A DNA stretch of 45,962 bases from Propionispora hippei DSM 15287 (GTDB lineage Bacteria; Bacillota; Negativicutes; Propionisporales; Propionisporaceae), in the NCBI RefSeq assembly GCF_900141835.1, contig NZ_FQZD01000030.1, positions 1 through 45,962 of the forward strand. Direction: 5' to 3'. A program made the position numbers and the translations under genes. The notes under the pieces were generated by a model that was not told where the DNA came from, made no database searches, and saw only the letters and a program-made list of their open reading frames with translations. This document shows positions 31,838 through 39,994 of this stretch, piece by piece. Position 1 is the stretch's first letter, and each line of letters opens with the position of its first letter.

Positions 31838-31871
31838 GAGAGAAGATGCCTGATGACGGGGATCTTCTCTC
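31838..31871 (+). terminator. Hairpin after btuB
   Basis: GAGAGAAGAT pairs with ATCTTCTCTC, followed by GTAATTTAATTTTTG. It may lower expression of the downstream genes relative to the receptor. Confidence 0.65.
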
Positions 31872-31896
31872 GTAATTTAATTTTTGTGAGGAAGTC

Positions 31897-32859
31897 ATGC
31901 TGCAACTTGTAAACTTATCCAACTACCAAACCGACTTAGATTTAATCAGCCATAGTGCCACCTGCCTGCGATTGTTTCTGGAACAGAACCAGCTCGACGG
32001 TTTGGAGCTTATGCTCTGCGATACCTGGGATAGCCGTATTCACCGGCCCGAATGGGTTTATGGCGTACATTTGCGTTTTTGGCCCTATTGGCTGGATTTT
32101 TGGCGGGGCGATACGAAAGCTCTGGCGGAAAACTTTAAAAATGAGGCGGAAATCAAAAGCTGCTATGGTGGTTTAAACCGGGAAGACTGGCTTCAATTGT
32201 ACCGGGAGAATATCCGAGCTGCCGGACAGACTGGTGCCCGTTATGCGGTGTTTCATGTCAGTCATACCGCAACAAACGAAATATTTGACTGGAACTTCCG
32301 GTATAGTGATCGCGAAGTGGTGGAGGCTGCCCGGGAAGTATTGAATAATCTGGTCCAAGAAATACCGGAGCATATGACGCTGCTCCTGGAAAATCTTTGG
32401 TGGCCGGGAATGACTCTCACCAACAGGGAGTTGACAGCCCTGCTGTTGGAAGGAGTTGCCCATCCCAGAGTGGGCATTATGCTGGATACCGGGCATTTGA
32501 TGAATACCAATCCGTCATTGACCACGGAAGAAGAAGGCGTGGCCTATATTATCGACACAGTAAAGGCGCTGGGGAAATATAAGGAACGCATCAAAGGCAT
32601 TCATCTGCACCGCTCCCTGTCAGGAGAATATGTAAGACAAAGCAGGCAAAAGCTAAAGAAAGAATATACCATGGCGGAAACTATGAGCCATGTTTTACGA
32701 ATTGATGAACACCTGCCTTTTACCAGCCCGGCAGTTCGGCAGCTCATTCAATATATACAGCCGGAGTATGTGGTACATGAATTTATCCAGACTTCGCTGC
32801 AAGACTGGCATGAAAAAATAAACCGACAGCAGCAGGCCTTAGGCGTGTCTTCAAGCTAA
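31897..32859 (+). CDS. cbiR: CbiR-like TIM-barrel cobamide-remodelling hydrolase
   Basis: A 320-residue protein of the AP-endonuclease-2/xylose-isomerase-like TIM-barrel family: FHVSHTAT, LLLENLWWPGM, GIMLDTGHLMN and IKGIHLHRSLSGEY supply the expected metal-binding His, Glu and Asp residues. Members of this superfamily found in cobamide operons are CbiR, described in Akkermansia, which cleaves the lower ligand from cobamides to allow remodelling. The position between btuB and btuF, with cbiZ nearby, fits that role. A sugar isomerase is the alternative. The C-terminus runs into repeat D1, so the last few residues (LGVSSS) come from the repeat. Confidence 0.75.
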   Translation: MLQLVNLSNYQTDLDLISHSATCLRLFLEQNQLDGLELMLCDTWDSRIHRPEWVYGVHLRFWPYWLDFWRGDTKALAENFKNEAEIKSCYGGLNREDWLQLYRENIRAAGQTGARYAVFHVSHTATNEIFDWNFRYSDREVVEAAREVLNNLVQEIPEHMTLLLENLWWPGMTLTNRELTALLLEGVAHPRVGIMLDTGHLMNTNPSLTTEEEGVAYIIDTVKALGKYKERIKGIHLHRSLSGEYVRQSRQKLKKEYTMAETMSHVLRIDEHLPFTSPAVRQLIQYIQPEYVVHEFIQTSLQDWHEKINRQQQALGVSSS

Positions 32860-32926
32860 CGGAATGATCCATGGTACAAAAAGCGCCGTAGGGAGCGTTC
32901 CGGATAGTTTGAAGATAAGCCTTAGC
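32839..32926 (+). repeat. Palindromic repeat family D (D1), about 88 bp
   Basis: The left arm TTAGGCGTGTCTTCAAGCTA and right arm ATAGTTTGAAGATAAGCCTTA are inverted repeats. The left arm plus ACGGAATGATCC matches copy D3 at 7171, and the right arm resembles D2. It supplies the end of the CbiR-like gene and the leader of btuF. Confidence 0.75.
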
Positions 32927-32943
32927 GTAAGGAGGTAACCTTT

Positions 32944-33903
32944 TTGAAACAAAAATGGCTGAGCGTCTTATTGATATGGGGGCTGGCGGTGGCGTTGCTA
33001 AGTGGCTGCGGCTATGGTGCCGGGCAACAGCAGCCGGTGGCAGAAGGTTATACGGTGACGGACAGTCAGGGGCACTCTCTGCAGTTAACTCATAAACCGC
33101 AGCGTATTGTCTCTCTGACGCTGGGAACTGACGAAATCATCACCGGACTGGTACCGGCGGCCAGGATTGCCGCACTGACCCATTTAGCGGAGGATGCGAG
33201 TATCTCGAATATTGTGGAGCAGGCAGCAGAAGTTCCGCATAAAATAAAGGCCGATGCGGAAACGGTGATTGCGCTGAACCCGGATTTGGTTTTGGTGGCA
33301 GATTGGCTGCCGGCCGATTTGCCCCAGACGCTGCGTGATGCGGGTATACAGGTATACGTCTATAAAACACCTCACACGATTAAGGAAGTGGAAGACACCA
33401 TTACTGTCATCGCTCAGGTAGTGGGGGAAGCAGAGCAGGGCAGACAACTGATCAGGATGATGGAGGAGAAGCTGGCCGAGGTCCGGCGAAAACTGAACCC
33501 AGTGCAAGCCGGGCAGGAAAAAGTGGTTGCCAAGCTGACGGCGGCCGGGGCAACCGGCGGTAAGGATAGTACCTTTGCCGATATCTGTGAACAGGCCAGA
33601 ACGGTCAGTGCTGCAGTAAAAGCCGGGCTTGGACCTTATGATATGATGACCAAGGAGCAACTGGTTGCTTCCCGGCCTGATGTGCTGCTGCTGCCTACCT
33701 GGGACAATCATGGAAAAACAAATCAGGAGACTTCGCGGTCTGATATTCTGAGCGATCCGGGACTGCAGAGTGTTCCTGCCGTACAAACAGACAGGCTGGA
33801 AGCCGTTCCCGAACGGTATCTCAGTTGTACCTCCCAGTATATTGTATTTGGCGTTGAGGGAGTGGCCAAAGCGGCTTATCCGGATTATATGAAGACCAAG
33901 TGA
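32944..33903 (+). CDS. btuF: Corrinoid ABC transporter substrate-binding lipoprotein
   Basis: A 319-residue cluster A-2 binding protein. The TTG start at 32944 follows AAGGAGGTAACC. The lipoprotein signal is LLIWGLAVALLSGCG with lipid-bearing Cys22. The mature protein has the BtuF/FhuD layout: RIVSLTLGTDEIITGLVPAARIAAL, ALNPDLVLVADWLPADL, a long backbone helix (QGRQLIRMMEEKLAEVRRKL) and ASRPDVLLLPTWDNHG. It hands corrinoids delivered by BtuB to BtuCD. The permease gene starts 9 nt after its stop. Confidence 0.9.
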   Translation: MKQKWLSVLLIWGLAVALLSGCGYGAGQQQPVAEGYTVTDSQGHSLQLTHKPQRIVSLTLGTDEIITGLVPAARIAALTHLAEDASISNIVEQAAEVPHKIKADAETVIALNPDLVLVADWLPADLPQTLRDAGIQVYVYKTPHTIKEVEDTITVIAQVVGEAEQGRQLIRMMEEKLAEVRRKLNPVQAGQEKVVAKLTAAGATGGKDSTFADICEQARTVSAAVKAGLGPYDMMTKEQLVASRPDVLLLPTWDNHGKTNQETSRSDILSDPGLQSVPAVQTDRLEAVPERYLSCTSQYIVFGVEGVAKAAYPDYMKTK

Positions 33904-33912
33904 GGCTGATTA

Positions 33913-34962
33913 ATGAACATATTGCATAAATTAAGAGGCAGGTTCCTACTTTTTGCCGTGCTGTCTGTCGCCTTGCTGGGCACGGTAGGCTGGTCATTGA
34001 TGACCGGACAGGTGACGGTGCCGGTTGATAACGTACTGACGATTGCCGGGCAGCAACTGGCGCTTCCTGTCGGGCAGGCTGCCGTGCCTACGGCGGAGCA
34101 GACAGCCGTTATTTGGCATATCCGGCTGCCGCGGGCCCTGGTGGGAATCTTGGCTGGTGCCGCTTTGGCGGTGTCCGGTGCTGTTTTACAGGGCGTTTTT
34201 AATAACCCCCTCGCCGATCCGGGGATTATCGGTGTTTCCAGCGGGGCTGCTTTGGGGGCGGTGAGTGCCATTGCGCTGGATTTAACTTCAGTAAGCATCT
34301 TTTATATGCCTGTATGTGCTTTACTGGGCGCTGTCCTGGCTGTCGGGCTTATTGTGCTGTTGGCGCTGCGGCAGGGAAAGCTGTCACCGTCCATGCTGCT
34401 CCTGGGCGGGGTGGCTGTCAGTATGCTGCTGGGAGCCGTGACGTCGGCGATATTGACGGTACTCAATGAACAGCGGGTCAGAGAGTTTTTGTTCTGGCTG
34501 GTTGGAGGGCTGGATTACCGTCGCTGGGAGCATGTTTATATGGCTGCCGGGCCGGTGTTGCTGGGTATTATCATCTTATGTTGTATGGCGCGACAGTTAA
34601 ACGTTCTGATTTTAGGGGAACAGGAAGCCCGGGCGGTGGGAATGCCTGTGGCCAGGCTGCGCCTGACTTTCTTACTGCTGTCCTCGGTGACTACGGCCGC
34701 CGCTGTATGTGTAACCGGCACGATTGGGTTTGTCGGTCTTTTGGTACCCCATGTGATGCGGCTGCTGGCGGGACCGGAGCACCGTGTGCTTTTGCCGGCC
34801 TGCGCACTGGCCGGAGGCTTATTTCTTGTGTTTTGTGACACCTTGGGCAGGGTTATTGTGTCATCCTTGGAAATTCGGGTAGGGATTATGACTGCTTTGG
34901 TCGGTGCGCCTTATTTTTTGTATTTGCTATATAAGGCGCAACAAAAAGGAGGGCTGTCATGA
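33913..34962 (+). CDS. btuC: Corrinoid ABC transporter permease
   Basis: A 349-residue FecCD-family permease with about ten membrane helices. It has the family landmarks IRLPRALVGILAGAALAVSGAVLQGVFNNPLADPGIIGVSSGAALG (from about residue 71), LFWLVGGLDYRRW and the coupling region GTIGFVGLLVPHVMRLLAGPEHR. It should form the BtuC dimer that receives corrinoid from BtuF. It overlaps btuD by 4 nt (ATGA), so the two are translationally coupled. A second, more distant copy is at 42053. Confidence 0.92.
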   Translation: MNILHKLRGRFLLFAVLSVALLGTVGWSLMTGQVTVPVDNVLTIAGQQLALPVGQAAVPTAEQTAVIWHIRLPRALVGILAGAALAVSGAVLQGVFNNPLADPGIIGVSSGAALGAVSAIALDLTSVSIFYMPVCALLGAVLAVGLIVLLALRQGKLSPSMLLLGGVAVSMLLGAVTSAILTVLNEQRVREFLFWLVGGLDYRRWEHVYMAAGPVLLGIIILCCMARQLNVLILGEQEARAVGMPVARLRLTFLLLSSVTTAAAVCVTGTIGFVGLLVPHVMRLLAGPEHRVLLPACALAGGLFLVFCDTLGRVIVSSLEIRVGIMTALVGAPYFLYLLYKAQQKGGLS

Positions 34963-36212
34963 TGCGCGAGACGGCTACAATCATTGATGCCCGCCGTATC
35001 CGGGTGGGATACGGCCCAAAGACGGTAATCAACGACGTAGCGCTTAAGGCAGGCCCTGGCGAGCTTATTGGCATCCTTGGTCCCAACGGGTCGGGCAAAA
35101 GTACGCTGCTAAAGAGTCTGTGTGGTCTGCTGCCCTACAGTAAGGGTGAGGTATTCTTATTTGGCAGGCTGCTGCTGTCGATGAGCGAGCGGGAAAGAGC
35201 CCGCCAGGTGGCTTATATGCAGCAGGAAGTACAGGTTTCCTTCGGGATAACGGCTCTGGATGCCGTGTTGACCGGCCGCTATCCTTATCTGCGCTGGTGG
35301 CAGAATGAAAGCCCGGACGACTACGCGATTGCCCGGCAATATATGTCCTTTACCGGCGTGGCCGACCTTGTTCAGCGACCGTTACAGGAGTTGTCAGGGG
35401 GAGAACGGCAGCGGGTTATGCTGGCGAAAGCACTGGCTCAGGAAACGCCGCTGCTGTTTCTTGACGAACCGACCGCCAGTCTCGATCTTTCTTATCAGGA
35501 GGAAATATTCCGTTATTGCCAGCAAATTTGCCAGGAGGGCAAGACAGTACTTATCGTCGTTCATGACATCCGGCTGGCGGCTAAATTCTGTTCCCGGCTG
35601 ATTCTGCTGTCGGCAGGCGGGATACTGGCCGACGGACCTCCTTCCAAAGTGGTAACACCGGAGCATTTATATCAGGCTTTTGGACTGCACTCAAGCGTAT
35701 ATGAGAACTATACCAGCGGCCAATTGGATATTCATACCTATGACAGACGAAGTGCCGGACAACCTGGTAAGATGGTACACGTAATTGGCGGTGGCGGTAC
35801 GGTTGGCGCCGTTATACGGACGCTAAGGGAAAACGCCTATCCGGTAAGCTGCGGCGTGCTGCGCCAGGGAGATATGGACACTGCTGTGGCTAGGGCCTTT
35901 GGTGCCGATAATCTGGTAAGTCAGGCTTTTGGTCCTATCGGGCGGGAAATGGGAGAGCGGAACCGGCAGAAAATAGCACAGGCCCACTATACCATCCTGG
36001 GGAATCTTTATTTTAGTCAGGAAAACCTGGATAATCTAAAGGCTGCCTTTACAGCTGGCCGGCTGATTATTGTGGAAGACAGCCCGGTTGACAACCGTGA
36101 CGGCACAGCCGGGGAAGCAGCCCTATTATACCGTCAGTTAACTGCCAGACCGGAGACTACGGTTATGAAGCTGGACGAATTGCTGCGGGCTGTTGAAAAA
36201 AGAAGTTTATAG
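34959..36212 (+). CDS. btuD: Corrinoid ABC transporter ATPase with extra C-terminal domain
   Basis: A 417-residue protein, about 150 residues longer than a usual BtuD. Residues 1-260 are the ATPase: Walker A GPNGSGKSTLL, signature ELSGGERQR and Walker B LLFLDEPTASLD. From about residue 268 a second domain begins (GKMVHVIGGGGTVGAVIRTL) with a glycine-rich beta-alpha start like a nucleotide-binding fold, followed by ILGNLYFSQENLDNLKAAF and RLIIVEDSPVDNRDGTAGEAA. The extra domain might sense a nucleotide or corrinoid state. The second BtuD in the window (43082) lacks it. Confidence 0.9.
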   Translation: MMRETATIIDARRIRVGYGPKTVINDVALKAGPGELIGILGPNGSGKSTLLKSLCGLLPYSKGEVFLFGRLLLSMSERERARQVAYMQQEVQVSFGITALDAVLTGRYPYLRWWQNESPDDYAIARQYMSFTGVADLVQRPLQELSGGERQRVMLAKALAQETPLLFLDEPTASLDLSYQEEIFRYCQQICQEGKTVLIVVHDIRLAAKFCSRLILLSAGGILADGPPSKVVTPEHLYQAFGLHSSVYENYTSGQLDIHTYDRRSAGQPGKMVHVIGGGGTVGAVIRTLRENAYPVSCGVLRQGDMDTAVARAFGADNLVSQAFGPIGREMGERNRQKIAQAHYTILGNLYFSQENLDNLKAAFTAGRLIIVEDSPVDNRDGTAGEAALLYRQLTARPETTVMKLDELLRAVEKRSL

Positions 36213-36246
36213 TATCTTGTACTATAAAGAAAGCAGGGACTTATTT

Positions 36247-37506
36247 ATGAAGGAAAATCAGATCGTTCCCAGGCAGTTGCCGGAAAAGCTGGCCGGTGCC
36301 GTTTCATTTTTTACCGGGTTTACCGATACGGCTGTGCTGGTTAGTGTTGATCAAATAGATAGAGGTTTCTGCTTTATTCACTCTGCACCTGGATGGTATC
36401 AAGAGGTGGAAGAAGCTCAAGCCGGACGGGCTGAAAAAAGTTTCGCTGTTTTGCAGGAAATAAAAGATAGCAGCCAATTCGCCGCCTTTTTAACTGATAA
36501 ACAGGGAGAAACGTTAGCGGACTATCTTAGCGGGACCGGAACAAACTGTCCGGGGCTCACTTTGCAAGAAAACTGGCGGGACGGTGATTTTGCCGAAGGA
36601 TATTGCGCGGCGGCAGCGGCTTATTTTTCTGCCGTTGAACTGCGGTCGCGCAGCATGGTCATTCCCTGTTCGCTAAATCTGCTAGGCGTGTCCGACGGGT
36701 ACTACAACGGAAAAAATGATGTAAACGAGTTAAAACGTATACTGGAGCTGGCCGGCTATCAAATACTGGCTTGCCCTGGCGCCGGCAGTACCTGGCAGGA
36801 AATTTCCGTTATGACGCAGGCCGAAATGAATCTGGTGGTACATCCCGAATTAGGCTTGGCTTTGGCCAAACAATTGCAAACAGAGTATGGCATTCCTTAC
36901 TTGTCGCTGCCGCTTTTGCCTTACGGTGTCGAAGGGTCGCTGGGGTGGCTTCGGGCTATTGGCCAGGTTATGTGGATGGGTGAGCGAAGTCATCAGGCAG
37001 TCGGGAAGGAAGCCAATGCGGTCTGGCGAACAATGCGCCAACAGGTGAAGCGCTGGGAAAAGAACTGGGGCAGCCTGTATTTTCCGAGCGGTCTGATCAG
37101 TGCTCCCGGCTTGGTCGGCGAAGCGGTAGCCAGTGCCTTGCGAACCGAATGGGGTAAGGTTGGTTCGTTAATGGTGCTGCAGCAAACAGGAAGGGCCAAT
37201 GTCTGGAAAACCGCCGAGGAGCCTTCACTGGCTTTTTCTGGAGCCTGGTTAGCCGGTCGTCTGAATAAACTGGAAAACGGTTTTTTGCTGGCCAGTAGCT
37301 ATGAAGAAGCCTTGGCACAGCAGCGCGGCGTCAGCCTGGCCTGCTGTCAAACGATTGCCCGGCCGGTATTTGATGAGGAAGAAGCGCCCCGGCAGCCCTT
37401 TATGGGATTAAGGGGAGCCGCTTATTGGGTAAAGAATCTTTGGCAGCAATATATGGACAGCGGCGGCCATTCCTCGGCCGGTAAGAAAAAACAATATGTT
37501 ATGTAA
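36247..37506 (+). CDS. Nitrogenase component-1-like protein in corrinoid operon
   Basis: A 419-residue protein that reads like a NifD/NifK/NifE/BchN-type component 1. Typical landmarks are VIPCSLNLLGVSDGYYNGKNDVNELKRILELAGYQI near the middle, then MTQAEMNLVVHPELGLALAKQL and a Rossmann-like C-terminal part. The cofactor cysteines look lost: the HGPxGC loop is HSAPGW here, and no Cys is seen where the next ligand is expected. No NifH-like partner is in the window. It lies between btuD and exbB. The ATG at 36247 has a weak ribosome site (AGGGA); an ATG at 36193 overlapping btuD is possible. Function unknown. Confidence 0.75.
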   Translation: MKENQIVPRQLPEKLAGAVSFFTGFTDTAVLVSVDQIDRGFCFIHSAPGWYQEVEEAQAGRAEKSFAVLQEIKDSSQFAAFLTDKQGETLADYLSGTGTNCPGLTLQENWRDGDFAEGYCAAAAAYFSAVELRSRSMVIPCSLNLLGVSDGYYNGKNDVNELKRILELAGYQILACPGAGSTWQEISVMTQAEMNLVVHPELGLALAKQLQTEYGIPYLSLPLLPYGVEGSLGWLRAIGQVMWMGERSHQAVGKEANAVWRTMRQQVKRWEKNWGSLYFPSGLISAPGLVGEAVASALRTEWGKVGSLMVLQQTGRANVWKTAEEPSLAFSGAWLAGRLNKLENGFLLASSYEEALAQQRGVSLACCQTIARPVFDEEEAPRQPFMGLRGAAYWVKNLWQQYMDSGGHSSAGKKKQYVM

Positions 37507-37530
37507 TAAATGGAGAAGGGAGAGAGTGTC

Positions 37531-38157
37531 ATGGAATCTATCAGAGAGAGTCTGCTGCTGTTTCAGAAAGGCGGACCGGTTATGTATTTGCTGTTATTGT
37601 GCTCTTTGACTGTTATCGGAATTGCTGTGGAGCGGTTTTTATTCTACCGGGCGGTAGCGGATAAGCCGGAACGGTTTACCCGGGACTTTCAAAGAGTGCT
37701 GCAAACAGGTGAGGTAAGTGATGCTCTTCGTTTGTGCCGGGAAAATGGCGGCTTTGTAGCGCGGTTGGCCGAAAAAGGATTACAGTGCGAGCAAGGCAAG
37801 AGCCGGCATCTGGAAAGTGTCCTGGAGGGAGAAGCATCCCTGCTGGCCAATCAACTGCGCAAGCATTTGCGCCTTTTGGATACCATTGTAACGATTGCCC
37901 CGCTATTGGGCTTGCTGGGAACGGTAATCGGCATGATCGGTTCGTTCAGTGTTCTTAATATTAAAAACGGCCAGCCGCTGGCCATTACCGGTGGTGTGGG
38001 CGAGGCACTGGTTGCCACGGCCACCGGGCTTTGCGTAGCTACCGTGGCGATGCTGGCATACAGTTATTTTAACCATCGTCTGGACGGAATTGTGACGGCC
38101 ATGGAAGAGATTTGCCTGCTGGTGCTGGAAAGGAACCGGGATTATGAAGCTTCGTAA
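37531..38157 (+). CDS. exbB: TonB-system energiser subunit ExbB (MotA/TolQ/ExbB family)
   Basis: A 208-residue inner-membrane proton-channel protein. One helix lies near the N-terminus (GPVMYLLLLCSLTVIGIAVE) and two in the C-terminal half, including the family signature TIVTIAPLLGLLGTVIGMIGSF and GVGEALVATATGLCVATVAMLAY. Start 37531 was chosen for GGGAGAGAG upstream; 37510 is possible. With ExbD and TonB it powers the TonB-dependent receptors of the island. It overlaps exbD by 14 nt. Confidence 0.93.
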   Translation: MESIRESLLLFQKGGPVMYLLLLCSLTVIGIAVERFLFYRAVADKPERFTRDFQRVLQTGEVSDALRLCRENGGFVARLAEKGLQCEQGKSRHLESVLEGEASLLANQLRKHLRLLDTIVTIAPLLGLLGTVIGMIGSFSVLNIKNGQPLAITGGVGEALVATATGLCVATVAMLAYSYFNHRLDGIVTAMEEICLLVLERNRDYEAS

Positions 38158-38563
38158 TCTTCGCAGTGAAAGCCAGCCTAAGTTGATGATTATTCCCATG
38201 ATTGATATTATCTTTTTTCTTTTAGTATTTTTTATGATGAGCACCTTATATATGGTTGAGCAGCGCAGCCTGCCTGTCGCTTTGCCGCAGGCGGCAACGG
38301 CAACGGCTGATACCGGCGAGAAGGTGATTGTAACCGTAACTGAAAATGGACAGATTCAGTTCGGTGAAGAAGCGATCCCGCTGGAATTGCTGCAGCAGCG
38401 GATAAAACAGGAAATCGTCCGCCGGCAGGGAAATATGGTTATTCTATTGCAGGCCGACCGAAATCTACCCTATGGTCAAGTGATCGCTGTTTTGGATACG
38501 CTGAAAAGTGGCGGGGCACAGCGTGTGGTGGTGGCTGTGGAAAAAGCCGGAGCAGGGGGATGA
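38144..38563 (+). CDS. exbD: TonB-system subunit ExbD
   Basis: A 139-residue ExbD/TolR protein with one N-terminal membrane helix, MIDIIFFLLVFFMMSTLY, which contains the essential aspartate (D26), followed by a periplasmic domain (EKVIVTVTENGQIQFGEEAI and VILLQADRNLPYGQVIAVLD). The start lies inside exbB and its stop overlaps the tonB start (ATGA), so all three genes are translationally coupled. Confidence 0.93.
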   Translation: MKLRNLRSESQPKLMIIPMIDIIFFLLVFFMMSTLYMVEQRSLPVALPQAATATADTGEKVIVTVTENGQIQFGEEAIPLELLQQRIKQEIVRRQGNMVILLQADRNLPYGQVIAVLDTLKSGGAQRVVVAVEKAGAGG

Positions 38564-39324
38564 GGTCAGTGTATACATTAACCCGGGGACGGAAGGCTGC
38601 GCTTGTGTCTTTGCTGTTCCATGGCCTGGTGATTGCCGTGTTTAGCTGGCTGTTTCCCCTGACTCAGGTAAAGGAAGTTGAACCGGAGCCTTATCTGGAA
38701 TTAGAACTGGCTGAGGATGGGGGCGGTGGCGGAGGAGGCATGGCGCTGGGGTCGCTGGATCAAATGACCGATAACAACGATGAGTTTTCGCCGGATGAAA
38801 GCCGTGATAATGAAGCTTACCAAGCCAATTTATCTAACCCATTACCGCAAAAAGTGACGAGAAAAGTTCATCTGATGAGCGGAGTAAGTGGCAGCCAGGG
38901 GTATTCCGCCGGTAATAGCAGTGGCGGTGGAACTGGCGGCGGCATTGGAACTGGCACGGAGTCCGGCCAGGGCAGCCAGTCAGGCAGCGGTGCAGGCAGC
39001 AGCAACGGGGCCGGTCAGGGCTCCGGTTCTGCCGTGCCGGGAGGGATTATTCCACCCAGCATCGTTTCTTCACCCGAGCCGTCCTACCCAATGACGGCTC
39101 GCGAGGAAGGACGGCAAGGCACAGTGAGGGTGCGGATTCAAATTTTAACCGACGGTTTGCCGGGAACGGTAGAAGTGGCGGTTTCCAGCGGCTACACCGA
39201 TTTGGATGCGGCGGCAGTGGCCGGGGTGAAAAAATGGCGCTTTACTCCGGCAAAGTATCGCAGCACCGGGCAGGCTTTTGTGAGTTATCCAACGCGCGAT
39301 GTCGTATTTAATTTGCGCAAATAG
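38560..39324 (+). CDS. tonB: TonB energy-transducing protein
   Basis: A 254-residue TonB. The N-terminal anchor is AALVSLLFHGLVIAVFSWLF with the expected LFHG-type histidine. The C-terminal domain runs from PSIVSSPEPSYPMTAREEGR through GTVRVRIQILTDGLPGTVEV and YTDLDAAAVAGVKKWRFTPA. The periplasmic spacer is unusual: instead of a Pro-Glu/Pro-Lys rod it is very rich in Gly and Ser (about residues 110-165), so it should be flexible rather than stiff. Confidence 0.92.
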   Translation: MRSVYTLTRGRKAALVSLLFHGLVIAVFSWLFPLTQVKEVEPEPYLELELAEDGGGGGGGMALGSLDQMTDNNDEFSPDESRDNEAYQANLSNPLPQKVTRKVHLMSGVSGSQGYSAGNSSGGGTGGGIGTGTESGQGSQSGSGAGSSNGAGQGSGSAVPGGIIPPSIVSSPEPSYPMTAREEGRQGTVRVRIQILTDGLPGTVEVAVSSGYTDLDAAAVAGVKKWRFTPAKYRSTGQAFVSYPTRDVVFNLRK

Positions 39325-39352
39325 AGTTACACGCCAATTTAAATTATATTCT

Positions 39353-39362
39353 GTGCTATAAT
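39353..39362 (+). promoter_or_regulatory. Extended -10 promoter of cobO
   Basis: TGTGCTATAAT has a consensus -10 with a TGn extension, 38 bp before the cobO start. The -35 region (CCAATT) is poor. It would let cobO be expressed apart from the riboswitch-controlled genes upstream. Confidence 0.5.
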
Positions 39363-39399
39363 GAAAAAGTAAGTGTCAAAAACAGATTGAGGTAACAGT

Positions 39400-39936
39400 A
39401 TGAATATGAACAACAAGGGTTTAGTTATTGTGCATACAGGGAATGGCAAGGGCAAGACGACTGCTGCCTTAGGGATGGCATTGCGGGCCTGGGGACAGGG
39501 AATGCGGGTGCTCATCCTGCAATTTATAAAAGGCGGCTGGGAGTATGGCGAATTAAAGGCAGCGGAAAAGCTGGGCCCTAATCTGGTGATCCGGCAGATG
39601 GGCGAGGGCTTTGTCCGAGGTTCGTCGGAAAGCATGATGGAAGAACATAAACAGGCGGCGGCTGAAGCGATGCAGGCGGCAGGCGAGGAATTGGCTTCCG
39701 GTCGATGGGATATGGTGGTTTTGGACGAGATTAACTATGCTATCGGTATGGACCTGATCAGCGAAGAAGCGGCTCTGCAACTGATTTCTCATAAACCGGA
39801 CCTGGTACACGTAGTATTGACCGGCCGCAATGCCCGGCCGAAAATTATTGAGACGGCCGATTTGGTTACCGAAATGAAAGAAGTAAAGCATCCTTATAAG
39901 GCGGGTATCAAGGCGCAAAAAGGGGTGGAGTTTTAG
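39400..39936 (+). CDS. cobO: Corrinoid adenosyltransferase (CobA/CobO/BtuR family)
   Basis: A 178-residue ATP:cob(I)alamin adenosyltransferase of the CobA type. The P-loop is HTGNGKGKTTAALGMALRAWGQ (residues 11-32), then VLILQFIKGGWEYGE, VLDEINYAIGMDLI and LTGRNARPKIIETADLVTEM. It makes the adenosyl form of corrinoids, which is needed by CbiZ-type salvage and is the ligand of many cobalamin riboswitches. It lies between tonB and the interrupted riboswitch and seems to have its own promoter. Confidence 0.95.
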   Translation: MNMNNKGLVIVHTGNGKGKTTAALGMALRAWGQGMRVLILQFIKGGWEYGELKAAEKLGPNLVIRQMGEGFVRGSSESMMEEHKQAAAEAMQAAGEELASGRWDMVVLDEINYAIGMDLISEEAALQLISHKPDLVHVVLTGRNARPKIIETADLVTEMKEVKHPYKAGIKAQKGVEF

Positions 39937-39945
39937 CCGGTTCGA

Positions 39946-39975
39946 TTGACCTATTCCCAAGAAATGTGGTACTAT
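39946..39975 (+). promoter_or_regulatory. Promoter of the cbiL riboswitch transcript
   Basis: TTGACC (39946-39951) and TACTAT (39970-39975) are 18 bp apart, upstream of the interrupted riboswitch. Confidence 0.5.
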
Positions 39976-39994
39976 AAAGCTGTTTGCAACTACA

